Assembly (NCBI RefSeq): GCF_009937995.1
Contig: NZ_AP021881.1
Coordinates: 1,550,001-1,614,000 of the forward strand
Length of the DNA stretch: 64,000 nucleotides
From: Sulfuriferula nivalis
GTDB taxonomy: Bacteria > Pseudomonadota > Gammaproteobacteria > Burkholderiales > Sulfuriferulaceae
Reading direction: 5' to 3'
Positions within the stretch are counted from its first letter, which is position 1, and each line of letters begins with the position of its first letter. Below the pieces are notes generated by a model. That model searched no databases and was not told where the DNA came from. It worked only from the letters and a program-made list of their open reading frames with translations. Shown in pieces: positions 39,101-44,425 of this stretch. Position numbers and translations under genes: made by a program.

Positions 39101-40067
39101 CTACCTTGACGGCCAGCTGCTGGGCAACTACAGCAACACCAGCATCAACAGCCTCAACTGGCAAACGCTCAACTACAGCTTTAAAGGAGATGGTGCAACA
39201 CACACCCTAAGCGTACAACTGATCAACGGCACCAACACCAGCACTGCCCGCGGCGCGATGATCGATGCGTTAAGCCTCATCGAAACCCTGCCGCAAAGTG
39301 CAAGCACCATATACGGCTTTACTGGCAGCCCGATCACCTTACCGCAGATCTCGGACCAACTGACAGCGAACGACCCTGGCCAGCTCATCACCACCCTGCA
39401 GGGCTTACCAGCAGGCACGGTAGTGAGCGACGGCAAGAACAGCGTCACCATAAAGGGCGACGACACCGCATTCAACATTACCGGCTGGAACCTTAACAGC
39501 CTGACCCTGACCGTATCGACCAACCAGCAAGCAGGTGAGGGAGAGGATAACAACAATTGCACCACCCTCAACCTCCAGGTAGTCGCCACCAGCGTGGAAT
39601 CAGCCAATGGATCCATGGCAAGCATAACGAAAAACATAACAGTACAACTGCTGAGCGGAAAAGCATGCGTCACACCAGTGGGTGTAAACCCCTATGTGAG
39701 CTACATCAACAACCCGTCCAGCACACAGATACTGAAGCCACAGAGCAACCAGATCATCGTTGCAAGCGGGCTCGTACCCGTGAGCAGCCGTTACGCCATG
39801 ACCGATCCGATGCAACAGTGGAGCACATTTATTGACCTGAATAATGATACGGACAGTGAACCGGATCAGGATAGAATCAAACCAGTATTGGACTGGCGTG
39901 CCAACCCGGAAGACTTCATCTTTGATGATGGAGAGGGTGACAGGAAAGATGCCAGATCCAGCTGGTTGACTGGATTCCTCGGTGCAGACAAAACGACTGG
40001 GCAGGATGCGGCAACGCTGTGCAATCTGTCGGTGAGTCTGAATAAAGATGGTTCGAAGTCGCTGTGA
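27153..40067 (+). CDS. Giant multidomain protein, copy B (N-terminally truncated, alternative cassette)
   Basis: This 4,304-codon frame repeats the 3' half of copy A. It begins with a GTG two bases after the Fic stop codon, and the first 15 codons are junction sequence. No signal peptide or ribosome site of note is present, so it may not be secreted or even made, except by coupling to Fic translation. Left arm 27198-31504 and right arm from 35013 match copy A; the middle (31505-35012) differs. It keeps the dockerin-like, BIG2-like, propeller, metzincin (HEYGHALGLDH at 35196-35228), tandem-95 and jelly-roll-like domains. The frame is intact over 13 kb, so either the duplication is recent or the copy is kept as a donor for recombination into copy A. 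Confidence 0.75.
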   Translation: MGKGLLFYITEATHNGWTLSAINVDANGNPMPGQVNLQTEGSKLYDEVTGMPWQPTAFQLTGLDGTQYQLDASGNVNSITFTDGQQWQVGSSGIALVGNDPTQRIDFMRNGAGQITSVTGPVVNTNNTLNPSSDQTIVYEYDRQGRLELARQLGSTGFGTTYGYNTDGSLITAPITANLGEAANWITTGANAVANPTNTWNGTLSSTPVNLSYFVGDSEIASTIKTEGAVGAVILAVQTQGVNVSLNVAGATVLGTSSIGNVTTTLISVTSAGMKLLSLTGTGAGSLSISVAGDMNHDGTVDGTDSALLSSAIAANNPNADLLGNGQIGSADTELLDANYGFAAALAPQAIPQSGALITTHENLTASVSLASVAQDYEGNPIFWTIVGATNGTASISVDGKSLVFNPTAGYTGPATVTLLADDGFAVSSPITVNVNVSAAKLVALHLSDLSSLQPGQSASLHVTADFTDQTGVSLDGSSGYYNVIAQSLAPLGYVGPTVVTMNSAGTVITDLNQGSAMLTVSHTDASGETVQTAEAFNTNSQGNTAFNPDLYPTALTLVPGGTRQIKDVNSIGVANAINLDFPVGTQYVSSDNSIATVDSNGLITGLKAGKVIISVIHLTTDTTGQNIGQSNITLNVQAAQLVDNSGTSAPASIVVSAANGGAVADATGETVLIGAGALAQDTPVSINQVDVNNLQTATGMAAPAASILQTVGAFHLDMGATGTQIPVQLAVPMQGSSALAAGTEVYFFRKGTVLQPDGSTQNTWWLVDNGYVGADGVARTASLPMPGVSVSGDYAVCATLPGVISNPYLSIAGDIGAATGAIMSSVGLGVSFGINAGMATLDIVGIMLSSSSINVSAYHFGVPQFSTITIPPGVPYTLNLGDILPPVAAPNGGSVSSPNITTASVDSSGNLNFTLDNASPGQYVGTLALRAIYSDGTYYQLPNTFAGAAASISVAPPAGIAVGSVSWQVVRLISTSQYTGDGSLTDSPPMEFAGNTVNFTPALYIAATLTRTGINFTNENGAIIGQANLAKDATLLNQLGTNNLDGTYLTGEKVQPVVISDDRTRCYVGGKGVIYEIDTITDQLIATITVPAGKNISSLATYGNLLFIGEGQSWGSGASSDRLLAMDIGVGSSTEYKIVTLQNSGVESSPRGVSGMAISADGSTLVVATPIGENAYGRSESGAAKGNVLVFDLNTFDFATGKIAAPVIAALPGDGISGKSPQTVTATSNPDQFLISDIQDYGRGLATLVITRDGNGTITGAAMNAIHMSQPGDAIKIDRLDIQRAQSAVLVTVGGIQYAIVADDNNPWNDPYFTAMFEVPYFLYPPYGPPIAYGGSVSAKHVAVGGKLGIIQDPFGTPVYLGATLPLAGYGIDNLSVSPDNNVLIGQLNGGYSQPYQSQANPNQSVAWNVNTLIQAAVANYNTGTSLTNHIKVDPSAQQVIPGAGFIAGTFFDDAPSVSFTGNVGDVIEVNPQLQVALDLLQAVGTITSAQAALYSKMTVAQLLLTQATVVTDRMATLSNFTIDPNSLNSSFKILLDPNTGKPIQGPNFKGTQAGLGADFYVVPVINSNDEQTLLAGGVLNPKSGQINFTYNDNKLSKSDLPYLAKITANDYTKKAGVEFMGDRPLSDPGYSKITAAPGTALFIDEEEQRLKYLGYDPAVFTAGESAYSIDGKSSNPQFQIALSSFKNVLNSTAVLSSATASDTDVLNWLNAYNAPHWMQFFANTATGHAATNNQLSGWTNLQTDNVKKDVFGVSWVYDLMIAAQNAAKAQNDLADAAAIAAHKPVSRHYPLLFNGTGPTGTQLNLGINTAYISKPNQDKVNGKDVVLGLAPDKVPPSVITGPANIQDYKNNLWNLSNAQSLAGLLLNPDVANHYNPTTNTFGNAPDNTSGANQQNQALLDFLTVYSATKKDGSWDSLKISSTTDPVQQATIRAALFGDGSKSGGLIDSKNILLGGMATAIGSQMTAKSLGLLMGNQLSDADYAKWVKPLQQAMTEFNINTPQRIAAFLAQVKQESGGLTSLEELDGQYGVAVLLAKYHGAFYPDKNNAADRLANPNKSGNTVVKQLLTGNPADTGNIVLTDKQATFLNLKAFVKNVLKRTDLDNVSMNGNSVIYTGTTNSAGDAKVKLPTQALKNLFFDRYLSEDVGNGVAGNGTLADHKAHNWKGRGIIQVTQQTNYEKFALYIATNHPELVASSTGKTVLQIQQLLMDNTKQITDIANNPNAYMLSALSGAWFWGSNVNMAGHSLNKEADKLTATPANDATAFRKVSAGIATDSGSFGARFDWYAKIIMPLAQDGGNPYESMQQVLQRLGINSTNAAGYEKQFGINLNVSTRQPIVDAPHLLMADGAANPPDSLAASITDPALPAMQSLLAQAQSELNLQPGKFAMLIPDMPAAPPQTSPIVMIAQTNQTQDSTKKAERVLGICSVIDNEERTGKNGEIYPNTQELFPVGNAGDYLLNYEHRNYPSTEDINSAKVTILKGPKYGTFISEALPIGGVYIYSPNAGYVGKDSVEVLIEIKGIKVKVHYFIHVLEYGEKDAYDANCTEMPAGGYGEWKISTDANGNSVLAAVNYLPSLDNSAPVTGTATLATILGTSLSSSLDANTSGVTLNIADLAGGAVGQTTGTSITLDTNAAGYGWYVDPNPAANTDFLPTSNPDVWMAKAGSAAAGKMDMLSVLLHEYGHALGLDHSANPNDFMAPDLQPGERRLPSAAELAQLSQFATQLASGNSTPNNPTSPTLPVGAALSALLIGRLRRTDYGAWSPVIDNVQIPAPIPKLELAINPTLVGLGSPVGWTTQGKVTTDSTGTATLKNSTNADAQLSQAFNITSQDHYIEFTVANGLQQTGTGPADAFEVALDNAVTGTALVGTDGLTNSDSLLNIQADGTTHTASSVYKSVNADGTTTYVIDLQSALGSGAVTSAPAALSFDLIGFGNSQSQVSIRDIQLLQTPLALNEKLSTNEDAAVNINPLAANPIAAGTTPQLNITQQPANGMLTQNADGSYAFVPNTHFFGTDSFQYSYTVNGQTSNVATVNITVNEVAYPPVGANSSAAATAGKPYTFDPLAGAADINGNAMTAVLDTPPANGTIAQNADGTWTYTASASYVGPDSMVYHIADGQANSTPITASFTVQPAHHAPVASDSVVQLQENGSLLINLANYGVDEDGNPMTGSVTAQPINGTLTQNTDGTYTYTPAAGYYGHDSLNFVLSDAYLSSQQATLTLDVTPVLANSSLSLNEAGSILFNPTASQNPSAPLTASVIAQPANGTILVNADGTWTYTPKVPFYGVDSFSYQVNDGTDNSNVATVNLSIVHPAPVLANSSATLNEDASLNLNLTANVVDVPGYTLSTQIGTQPAHGIVTQNADGTWTYTPKQYFFGTDTFTYAVSDGVASSNLATVQLTVNKIEIAPTAANSVVTGTENTPLVLTWGNFAVNDVNGDPVSIVISALPAAGQLQSLQADGSWAAVAVGATFNQAAIDAGSLRFVPEQYASGGPGYSLVGDGNMHQTYAAFGYTATDGILNSNAALVNINITAVATAPTLALGPLSATRQLFDTSWEDAPGSTTNLQPVLVKGSVLDGWSLITQHHQHWKHRGGFEMWTSGDKMKAANGQTYAVSAAAGDGSKFLELSGANDETHSQTLGISRQVSTVAGDTYALSFDLAGQPGFDAGAASISILLDGKQIASFDPTSPDAALNWQHANISFVGNGSPQTISIVTTHSCGDDRAAGTMLDNIALSQIQPLDTGNQGNSIALQSIKAALIDTDGSETLQLALSGMPMGSILTDGTNSYTTTAAQPVANITGWNTGTLSITPPADYNGTLTLQITATAAESVGGSTASVSQNLTVAVDAIAQTPTLTLSPPTDSVSRSLISTSWEDVNNTGSGATVITNTQLDGWRILPVAGKMKAAFEVWRNGDLMSNAQGKTQSVQDASSAGQQWLGLTNGVGTRYQSPGIAQSINTIAGAQYTFSLDYAGQLGLTSANTQIGVYLDGQLLGNYSNTSINSLNWQTLNYSFKGDGATHTLSVQLINGTNTSTARGAMIDALSLIETLPQSASTIYGFTGSPITLPQISDQLTANDPGQLITTLQGLPAGTVVSDGKNSVTIKGDDTAFNITGWNLNSLTLTVSTNQQAGEGEDNNNCTTLNLQVVATSVESANGSMASITKNITVQLLSGKACVTPVGVNPYVSYINNPSSTQILKPQSNQIIVASGLVPVSSRYAMTDPMQQWSTFIDLNNDTDSEPDQDRIKPVLDWRANPEDFIFDDGEGDRKDARSSWLTGFLGADKTTGQDAATLCNLSVSLNKDGSKSL
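27198..31504 (+). repeat. Left homology arm, copy B
   Basis: Copy of 13016-17322 at an offset of 14,182. The abrupt left edge marks the duplication breakpoint next to the Fic gene. Confidence 0.9.
31505..35012 (+). other. Variable cassette B: peptidoglycan-binding-like plus GH19-like domain
   Basis: The cassette is related to cassette A but strongly diverged and visibly richer in A+T than its flanks. Shared landmarks include GDRPL-x-DPGYS, an EEQRLKYLGY peptidoglycan-binding-like stretch, NWLNAYNAPHWM and GSKSGGLI. Where cassette A has its zinc motifs, B has none: the closing HFH is replaced by QFG. Between GSKSGGLI (about 32977) and GGNPYESMQQVL (about 34050) B carries about 1 kb encoding a GH19-like domain. 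Supporting motifs are AAFLAQVKQESGG with the presumed catalytic Glu at 33198-33200, then EELDGQYG, WKGRGIIQVTQQTNY (about 33645-33690) and GAWFWGSN. GH19 enzymes cut chitin or the glycan strands of peptidoglycan. The domain call is by motif similarity. Confidence 0.7.
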
Positions 40068-40159
40068 GCGAGAGGAAGAGGCTGGGGGTGTCGAGCGAAT
40101 TGCTTGGATCCGTTGAATATTCCAAGAGACGCTCGGAGTCCTTCAGTTCAGTTCGCTCT
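35013..40159 (+). repeat. Right homology arm, copy B
   Basis: Copy of 19784-24930 at an offset of 15,229, including the stop codon and the downstream hairpin (40092-40135). Just after it, GGCTGGTCGA occurs once, where copy A has it twice around a 115-base stretch. The match resumes after that and ends at 40344. Confidence 0.9.
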
Positions 40160-40273
40160 GGGCTGGTCGAAGGCTTAGCCTTGAACGGATTGACTCAGTG
40201 TGTCCTTAAGCATCAACCCGAATGAAGCAGAGAGTTTACAGTGCAGGCTCAAGAAGTATCGCGAGAGGATTTT

Positions 40274-41785
40274 ATGTACAAGAATAATTATTTGCACCCA
40301 CGCACGTTAATATTGATTGATGTCATTGCACTGCTTTTGATCGTGAGTTGCCTGTTACCGATGCCGGTCCACGCTGCTGATTCGACAGTACCTTCTTGGC
40401 AAGGTGTTTGGCAAGGAACCATAGGCAAATCGAAAGTCATGGTTTGCCTTGCTGCTAATGGCAAGTCAGCCTATAAATACCAACGCCATCAGACTGATAT
40501 TCCGCTGTCCCGGCACGGTGAGGAATGGGAAGAATCAGTAAATGGTGTTGTCAGCGGGGTATGGCGGTTATCCGAGGCGCAAGGTGGCAGCCTGGAAGGC
40601 GATTGGCAGAACCCACAGTCACAGCGCACTTTACCCATTCGCTTGAAAAAAATAGTGGATGCGGACAACTCAGTACCTTGCGAAACCCGTGCTTACAAAA
40701 GCGGAGTGAGTGGGGACGCTTCAGCCGTGAGCGTACCAGGTACAGCGGTAACTGTGAATGCGGGCAATGCCAAACGTCCTGAATATGCTTATGTGGTAAA
40801 CATCGGCGACGGCACTATTTCGGCCTATAGCATCAACTCCGCCACGGGCGCGCTCACCCAAGTTGCGGACAGCCAGCTTGTAGCAGGAGCATCATCTATT
40901 ACAATCAATCCTGCAGGCACTTTTGCCTATGTGGCGACGACCAAAGGGGATATCTCAATTTACAGAATCAACCCTAACACTGGCGCACTCACCCAAATCG
41001 AAGGCAGTTCTGTAGCGGTAGGAAAGTATCCTATCACCGTCACGGTCAATCCCTCAGGTAACATCGCTTATGTGACGAGCAATGATAGTCAAACTATCTC
41101 ACAAACCATCTTAACTTACTCCATCAATGCCAAAACTGGCGCACTTACCCTGATTCCTGGCAGCCCACTTATGTTAAAGGAAGGTATTTCATCATTCACG
41201 ATCAATCCCGCAGGTACCTTCGCTTATGTTGCAACTGGTAATACCATCTCGGCCTACCGCATCAACGTTACGACAGGTACGCTGCTCACCCCAGTTTCTG
41301 GTAGTCAGTTCATGGGAGATGCAGTTCCCGGTTCTCTTGCGATCAACCCTGCAGGCACTTTCGTCTATGTGACGAACATCAACGAGGACTCTGTTTCGAC
41401 TTATCGCATTAATGCTAACACGGGCGTGCTCACCCTCGTCAAAGGGAGTCCAATCACAGCAGGTAAGTCTCCCATCACCGTCACCGTTAATCCCGCAGGT
41501 ACTTTCACGTATGTCGCGAATATGGGTGACAACACCATCTCGGCCTACCGCATCACCACCACCGGCACACTCACCCCAATCGCAGGCAGTCCGTTCTATG
41601 TGTCGAGACAACCCCAATCCGTTACTATCAGTCATGCGGGCACCTTCCTTTATATAGCGAATACAAACAATGACTCTGTTTCAGCCTGCCGAATCAACGC
41701 TGTCACAGGAACGCTCACTGAAGTCGAAAGCAGTCCATTTTCGGCAGGATATGGGCCCCAATCTGTCACGGTTGTGCAACCTTGA
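40274..41785 (+). CDS. Exported seven-bladed-propeller protein (lactonase/YncE-like repeats)
   Basis: I chose the ATG at 40274, preceded by GAGAGG; a GTG 11 codons upstream is less likely. Residues 1 to about 35 form a signal peptide (hydrophobic LILIDVIALLLIVSCLL, cleavage after VHA). Residues 36-130 form a small beta domain (WQGVWQGTIGKSK) of unknown role. The rest is about seven repeats of the type YVAN-x-GDNTISAYRI followed by TGTLTPI-x-GSPF and IN(P)AGTF, typical of the lactonase/YncE-like propeller group. No catalytic activity can be assigned. A truncated 5' copy at 25160 shows that it was the neighbour of the giant gene before the duplication. Its stop codon is followed directly, in the same frame, by a fragment of the giant gene. 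Confidence 0.85.
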   Translation: MYKNNYLHPRTLILIDVIALLLIVSCLLPMPVHAADSTVPSWQGVWQGTIGKSKVMVCLAANGKSAYKYQRHQTDIPLSRHGEEWEESVNGVVSGVWRLSEAQGGSLEGDWQNPQSQRTLPIRLKKIVDADNSVPCETRAYKSGVSGDASAVSVPGTAVTVNAGNAKRPEYAYVVNIGDGTISAYSINSATGALTQVADSQLVAGASSITINPAGTFAYVATTKGDISIYRINPNTGALTQIEGSSVAVGKYPITVTVNPSGNIAYVTSNDSQTISQTILTYSINAKTGALTLIPGSPLMLKEGISSFTINPAGTFAYVATGNTISAYRINVTTGTLLTPVSGSQFMGDAVPGSLAINPAGTFVYVTNINEDSVSTYRINANTGVLTLVKGSPITAGKSPITVTVNPAGTFTYVANMGDNTISAYRITTTGTLTPIAGSPFYVSRQPQSVTISHAGTFLYIANTNNDSVSACRINAVTGTLTEVESSPFSAGYGPQSVTVVQP

Positions 41786-42230
41786 CTCAACAGCAACGCC
41801 GCACTGGTCAATATCAACATTACCGCCGTTGCGACTGCTCCAACCCTTGCACTCGGCCCACTCAGCGCCACCCGGCAACTGTTCGACACCAGCTGGGAAG
41901 ATACCCCCGCATCAGGAGCCAGCCTGCAACCCGTGTTTGTAAAGGGCAGCGTACTGGACGGCTGGAACCTGATCACCCGGAAAGATCAGCAATGGAATCA
42001 TCAGGGCGGTTTTGAAGTGTGGGCAAGTGGCGACCAGATGGAAGCCGCCGACGGCCAGACCTTTACCGTCAGCGCAGCCCCGGGGGACGGCAGCAAATTC
42101 CTCGAACTCAGTGGGGCTAATGATGAGACCCATAGCCAAACACTGGGTATCAGCCGCCAGGTGAGCACCGTTGCTGGCGACACCTACGCCCTCAGCTTTG
42201 ATCTTGCCGGCCAGCCAGGCTTTGATGCCG
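41786..42230 (+). pseudogene. Third giant-gene copy, fragment 1 (first jelly-roll-like domain)
   Basis: Starting immediately after the propeller stop codon, this matches the giant gene from about 22477 to 22922 (NSNAALVNINITAV through GQPGFDA). It carries many substitutions, so it comes from an older paralogue and not from copies A or B. It stops sharply at TTTGATGCCG and unrelated DNA with a toxin-antitoxin pair follows. The frame runs on to a stop at 42341-42343. Confidence 0.85.
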
Positions 42231-42368
42231 CCTCAACATTCGAGGAGCGTCAACAGCAATTCAACAGTGCAACTTTTTCAGTTTCGGAAAGGATAGTTAA
42301 TCGCTCGTTATGGTTACCGCGCAGTTATCACTCCTTGGAGTAACAAAAGCAAAGGTGCATGCCAGAAC

Positions 42369-42872
42369 TCATGTACCGAGTGGTAAATACAGGATCATCG
42401 GGTTATCACGGCATGTAATAAATCCGTAATGCTCATAGAAGGACTTGGCGTCTTCACCTTTTGCATCGACCACCAGTGCATACGCAGCCACATGTTTCTT
42501 TGCTTCTAAACAGCGTTCAACGGCGCACCCTATGAGGAGTCGCCCTAACCCACGATTGCGATGCGCCAAATGCGCAGCCAACCGGCCTAAACGAAAGCAA
42601 GGCACTGGATAACGCGGTAATTTTTTTTGCGTTTGCTCATCCATTTGAACCGCATCGATTTGTGCTGCACTTAAACTGTAATAACCCAGTATGGCTTTTG
42701 GCATGTCTGTATCGACCAAAACGCGTACCACAGCAATACCCTTTTTGCTTTGCTGGACGGCAAACCGGTGAAGGTATTCATCTAGCTCTGCAACGCCAGA
42801 CGTAAAGGCTTGGCGATCATGGTGGTGAGGATCGAGCAATTGCTCTTCAAGCACGCTTAACCTTTCGTGCAT
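42369..42872 (-). CDS. GNAT-family toxin (TacT-like acetyltransferase)
   Basis: This 167-residue protein has the GNAT fold signature R-x-R-G-x-G (RNRGLGRLL, residues 105-113) for acetyl-CoA binding and a late Tyr (Y146 in SFYEHYGF) as the likely catalytic acid. Proteins of this group (TacT, AtaT) acetylate the amino group of charged aminoacyl-tRNA and stop translation. It overlaps the upstream DUF1778 gene by 26 bases, the usual arrangement of these toxin-antitoxin operons. The length is typical and no defect is seen. The tRNA target cannot be read from the sequence. Confidence 0.88.
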   Translation of the reverse strand: MHERLSVLEEQLLDPHHHDRQAFTSGVAELDEYLHRFAVQQSKKGIAVVRVLVDTDMPKAILGYYSLSAAQIDAVQMDEQTQKKLPRYPVPCFRLGRLAAHLAHRNRGLGRLLIGCAVERCLEAKKHVAAYALVVDAKGEDAKSFYEHYGFITCRDNPMILYLPLGT

Positions 42873-43116
42873 CGTTCAGTGCATTTTGCAACGCGACATT
42901 CGGCGTAAATGTTCCATTAAGAGCCATGGTGAATGCCTGAAAATCCTGAGCTGACATCGTGATACGGGATTCACGATCTAACAGTTCACGTGCCTTTTCT
43001 TTGGCGGCCGTGCGCACAAATGCAGCCATCGTGGTGCCCACCAAGGCCGCAGCACGAGAAACAACATCTTTTTCCTCTACATCCATTTTTAAATCAAATC
43101 GAGCGACAGCAGACAT
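42847..43116 (-). CDS. DUF1778-type antitoxin (TacA-like ribbon-helix-helix)
   Basis: This 89-residue protein starts with a ribbon-helix-helix-type segment (ARFDLKMDVEEKDVVSRAAALVG), followed by a helical region and a basic tail that would wrap the toxin. It precedes the GNAT toxin gene and overlaps it by 26 bases. A GGAGA ribosome site lies just before the ATG. Such antitoxins bind their own promoter; two palindromes sit directly upstream (43132-43165). The pair lies inside a broken adhesin fragment and probably arrived there as a unit. Confidence 0.88.
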   Translation of the reverse strand: MSAVARFDLKMDVEEKDVVSRAAALVGTTMAAFVRTAAKEKARELLDRESRITMSAQDFQAFTMALNGTFTPNVALQNALNDARKVKRA

Positions 43117-43131
43117 GATAATCTCCTAAAA

Positions 43132-43183
43132 TACGGTAAATTTACGTATACGGTAATATACCGTACATATAATAAGTAAGCAA
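43132..43183 (-). promoter_or_regulatory. Toxin-antitoxin promoter with two abutting 17-bp operators
   Basis: TACGGTAATATACCGTA (43149-43165) is a perfect palindrome. TACGGTAAATTTACGTA (43132-43148) is a near-perfect one and abuts it directly. Read on the minus strand, TTGCTT (43178-43183) and TATATT (43155-43160) are separated by 17 bases, a good sigma-70 promoter. The -10 box lies inside the perfect palindrome, so binding of the ribbon-helix-helix antitoxin there would block transcription. Confidence 0.65.
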
Positions 43184-43282
43184 GTGTCACTTTTTGAAAT
43201 TTTATACGTTTATGATACGTTGAACATGTGACTGATAAAGTGACACTTTCTGGCAAGCAAAAATGCAAATATTAAGTGTCAC
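43182..43282. repeat. AAGTGTCAC repeats at the insertion edge
   Basis: AAGTGTCACTTT (43182-43193) forms a perfect 12-bp inverted repeat with AAAGTGACACTT (43237-43248). AAGTGTCAC appears again just after (about 43274-43282). They lie between the toxin-antitoxin promoter and the point where the adhesin fragment resumes (43318). They may be the worn end of an insertion element; no transposase is present. Confidence 0.4.
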
Positions 43283-43317
43283 GCAAACGAACGTTCAGGT
43301 GACATTATGTTGATTGG

Positions 43318-44040
43318 CAACACCATCGCCGGTGCCCAATACACCTTCAGCCTCGACTACGCAGGTCAACTGGGCTTAACCAGTGCCAATACCCAGATAG
43401 GCGTCTACCTCGATGGACAGCTGCTGGGTAATTACAGCAACACCAGCATCAACAGCCTCAACTGGCAAACGCTCAACTACAGCTTTAAAGGAGATGGTGC
43501 AACACACACCCTAAGCGTACAACTGATCAACGGCACCAACACCAGCACTGCCCGCGGCGCGATGATCGATGCGTTAAGCCTCATCGAAACCCTGCCGCAA
43601 AGTGCAAGCACCATATACGGCTTTACTGGCAGCCCGATCACCTTACCGCAGATCTCGGACCAACTGGCAGCGAACGACCCTGGTCTGCTCATCACCACCC
43701 TGCAGGGCTTACCAGCAGGCACGGTAGTGAGCGACGGCAAGAATAGTGCTACCATCAAACCTGCAAGTGGCGCACTCAACCTGACCGGTTGGAACCTCGG
43801 CAGCCTGACCCTGACCGTACCGACCAACCAGCAAGCAGGTGAGGGAGAGGATAACAACAATTGCACCACCCTCAACCTCCAGGTAGTCGCCACCAGCGTG
43901 GAATCAGCCAATGGATCCATGGCAAGCATAACGAAAAACATAACAGTACAACTGCTGAGCGGAAAAGCATGCGCCACACCAGTGGGTGTAAACCCCTATG
44001 TGAGCTACATCAACAACCCGTCCAGCACACAGATACTGAA
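43318..44040 (+). pseudogene. Third giant-gene copy, fragment 2 (second jelly-roll-like domain and part of the tail)
   Basis: It matches copy A from 23785 to 24507 without insertions or deletions, with a few substitutions. The 862 bases between the two fragments in copy A are missing here and replaced by 42231-43317. The match stops at CAGATACTGAA, and unrelated DNA with the HipB/HipA-like operon follows. A 262-codon frame can be opened at 43307, but it has no signal sequence and lacks the normal C-terminus, so it is most likely a relic. Confidence 0.85.
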
Positions 44041-44050
44041 CACTAATAAC

Positions 44051-44098
44051 GTTTCATATTTTGCACGTATCACGGTGAATTTGTGTATAATATGAAAC
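44051..44098 (+). promoter_or_regulatory. HipB-type operator and promoter
   Basis: GTTTCATATT (44051-44060) is an exact inverted repeat of AATATGAAAC (44089-44098). A TATAAT box (44086-44091) overlaps the right arm. TTGCAC (44061-44066) could be a -35 box, but its 19-base spacing is long. The start codon of the regulator follows only three bases after the palindrome, so the transcript would have almost no leader. Self-repression is likely, as for hipBA operons. Confidence 0.6.
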
Positions 44099-44101
44099 AT
44101 T

Positions 44102-44425
44102 ATGCCAAGCAAACCAATTACTCTTTTCCCGCAAGAAATAAAGCTGCTTACCAATTTAGGTGGGCGATTAAAGCTTGCTCGACTGCGTCGAGAACTTGGC
44201 GCAGATACCGTTGCAACAAGGGCGCGCATATCAAGAACAACGCTGTATCGCGCTGAAGAAGGGTCGCCGGCTGTGGCGATGGGCGTTTATTTGCGCATTC
44301 TGGTTGTGCTTGGACTTGAGAACGATCTTGCTCAGGTAGCTGTTGACGATAAATTGGGTAGAAAACTTCAGGATATTGGCTTAACCATCAAGAAAAGGGC
44401 GCGGAAGAGTGAACGGGAAACTTGA
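44102..44425 (+). CDS. HipB-like helix-turn-helix antitoxin/regulator
   Basis: This 107-residue protein has an XRE-type helix-turn-helix at about residues 20-70 (LGGRLKLARLRRELGADTVATRARISRTTLYRAEEG). It lies directly upstream of a HipA-like kinase gene and overlaps it by 17 bases. HipB-type proteins neutralise the kinase and repress the operon; the palindrome immediately upstream fits. No ribosome site is visible, and the start codon is probably only a few bases from the transcript start. Confidence 0.85.
   Translation: MPSKPITLFPQEIKLLTNLGGRLKLARLRRELGADTVATRARISRTTLYRAEEGSPAVAMGVYLRILVVLGLENDLAQVAVDDKLGRKLQDIGLTIKKRARKSERET

Noticed and set aside
43307-44095. 262-codon frame as an intact small adhesin
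   Set aside because: It is a piece of the third adhesin copy that starts mid-domain, without a signal peptide, and ends in unrelated sequence.
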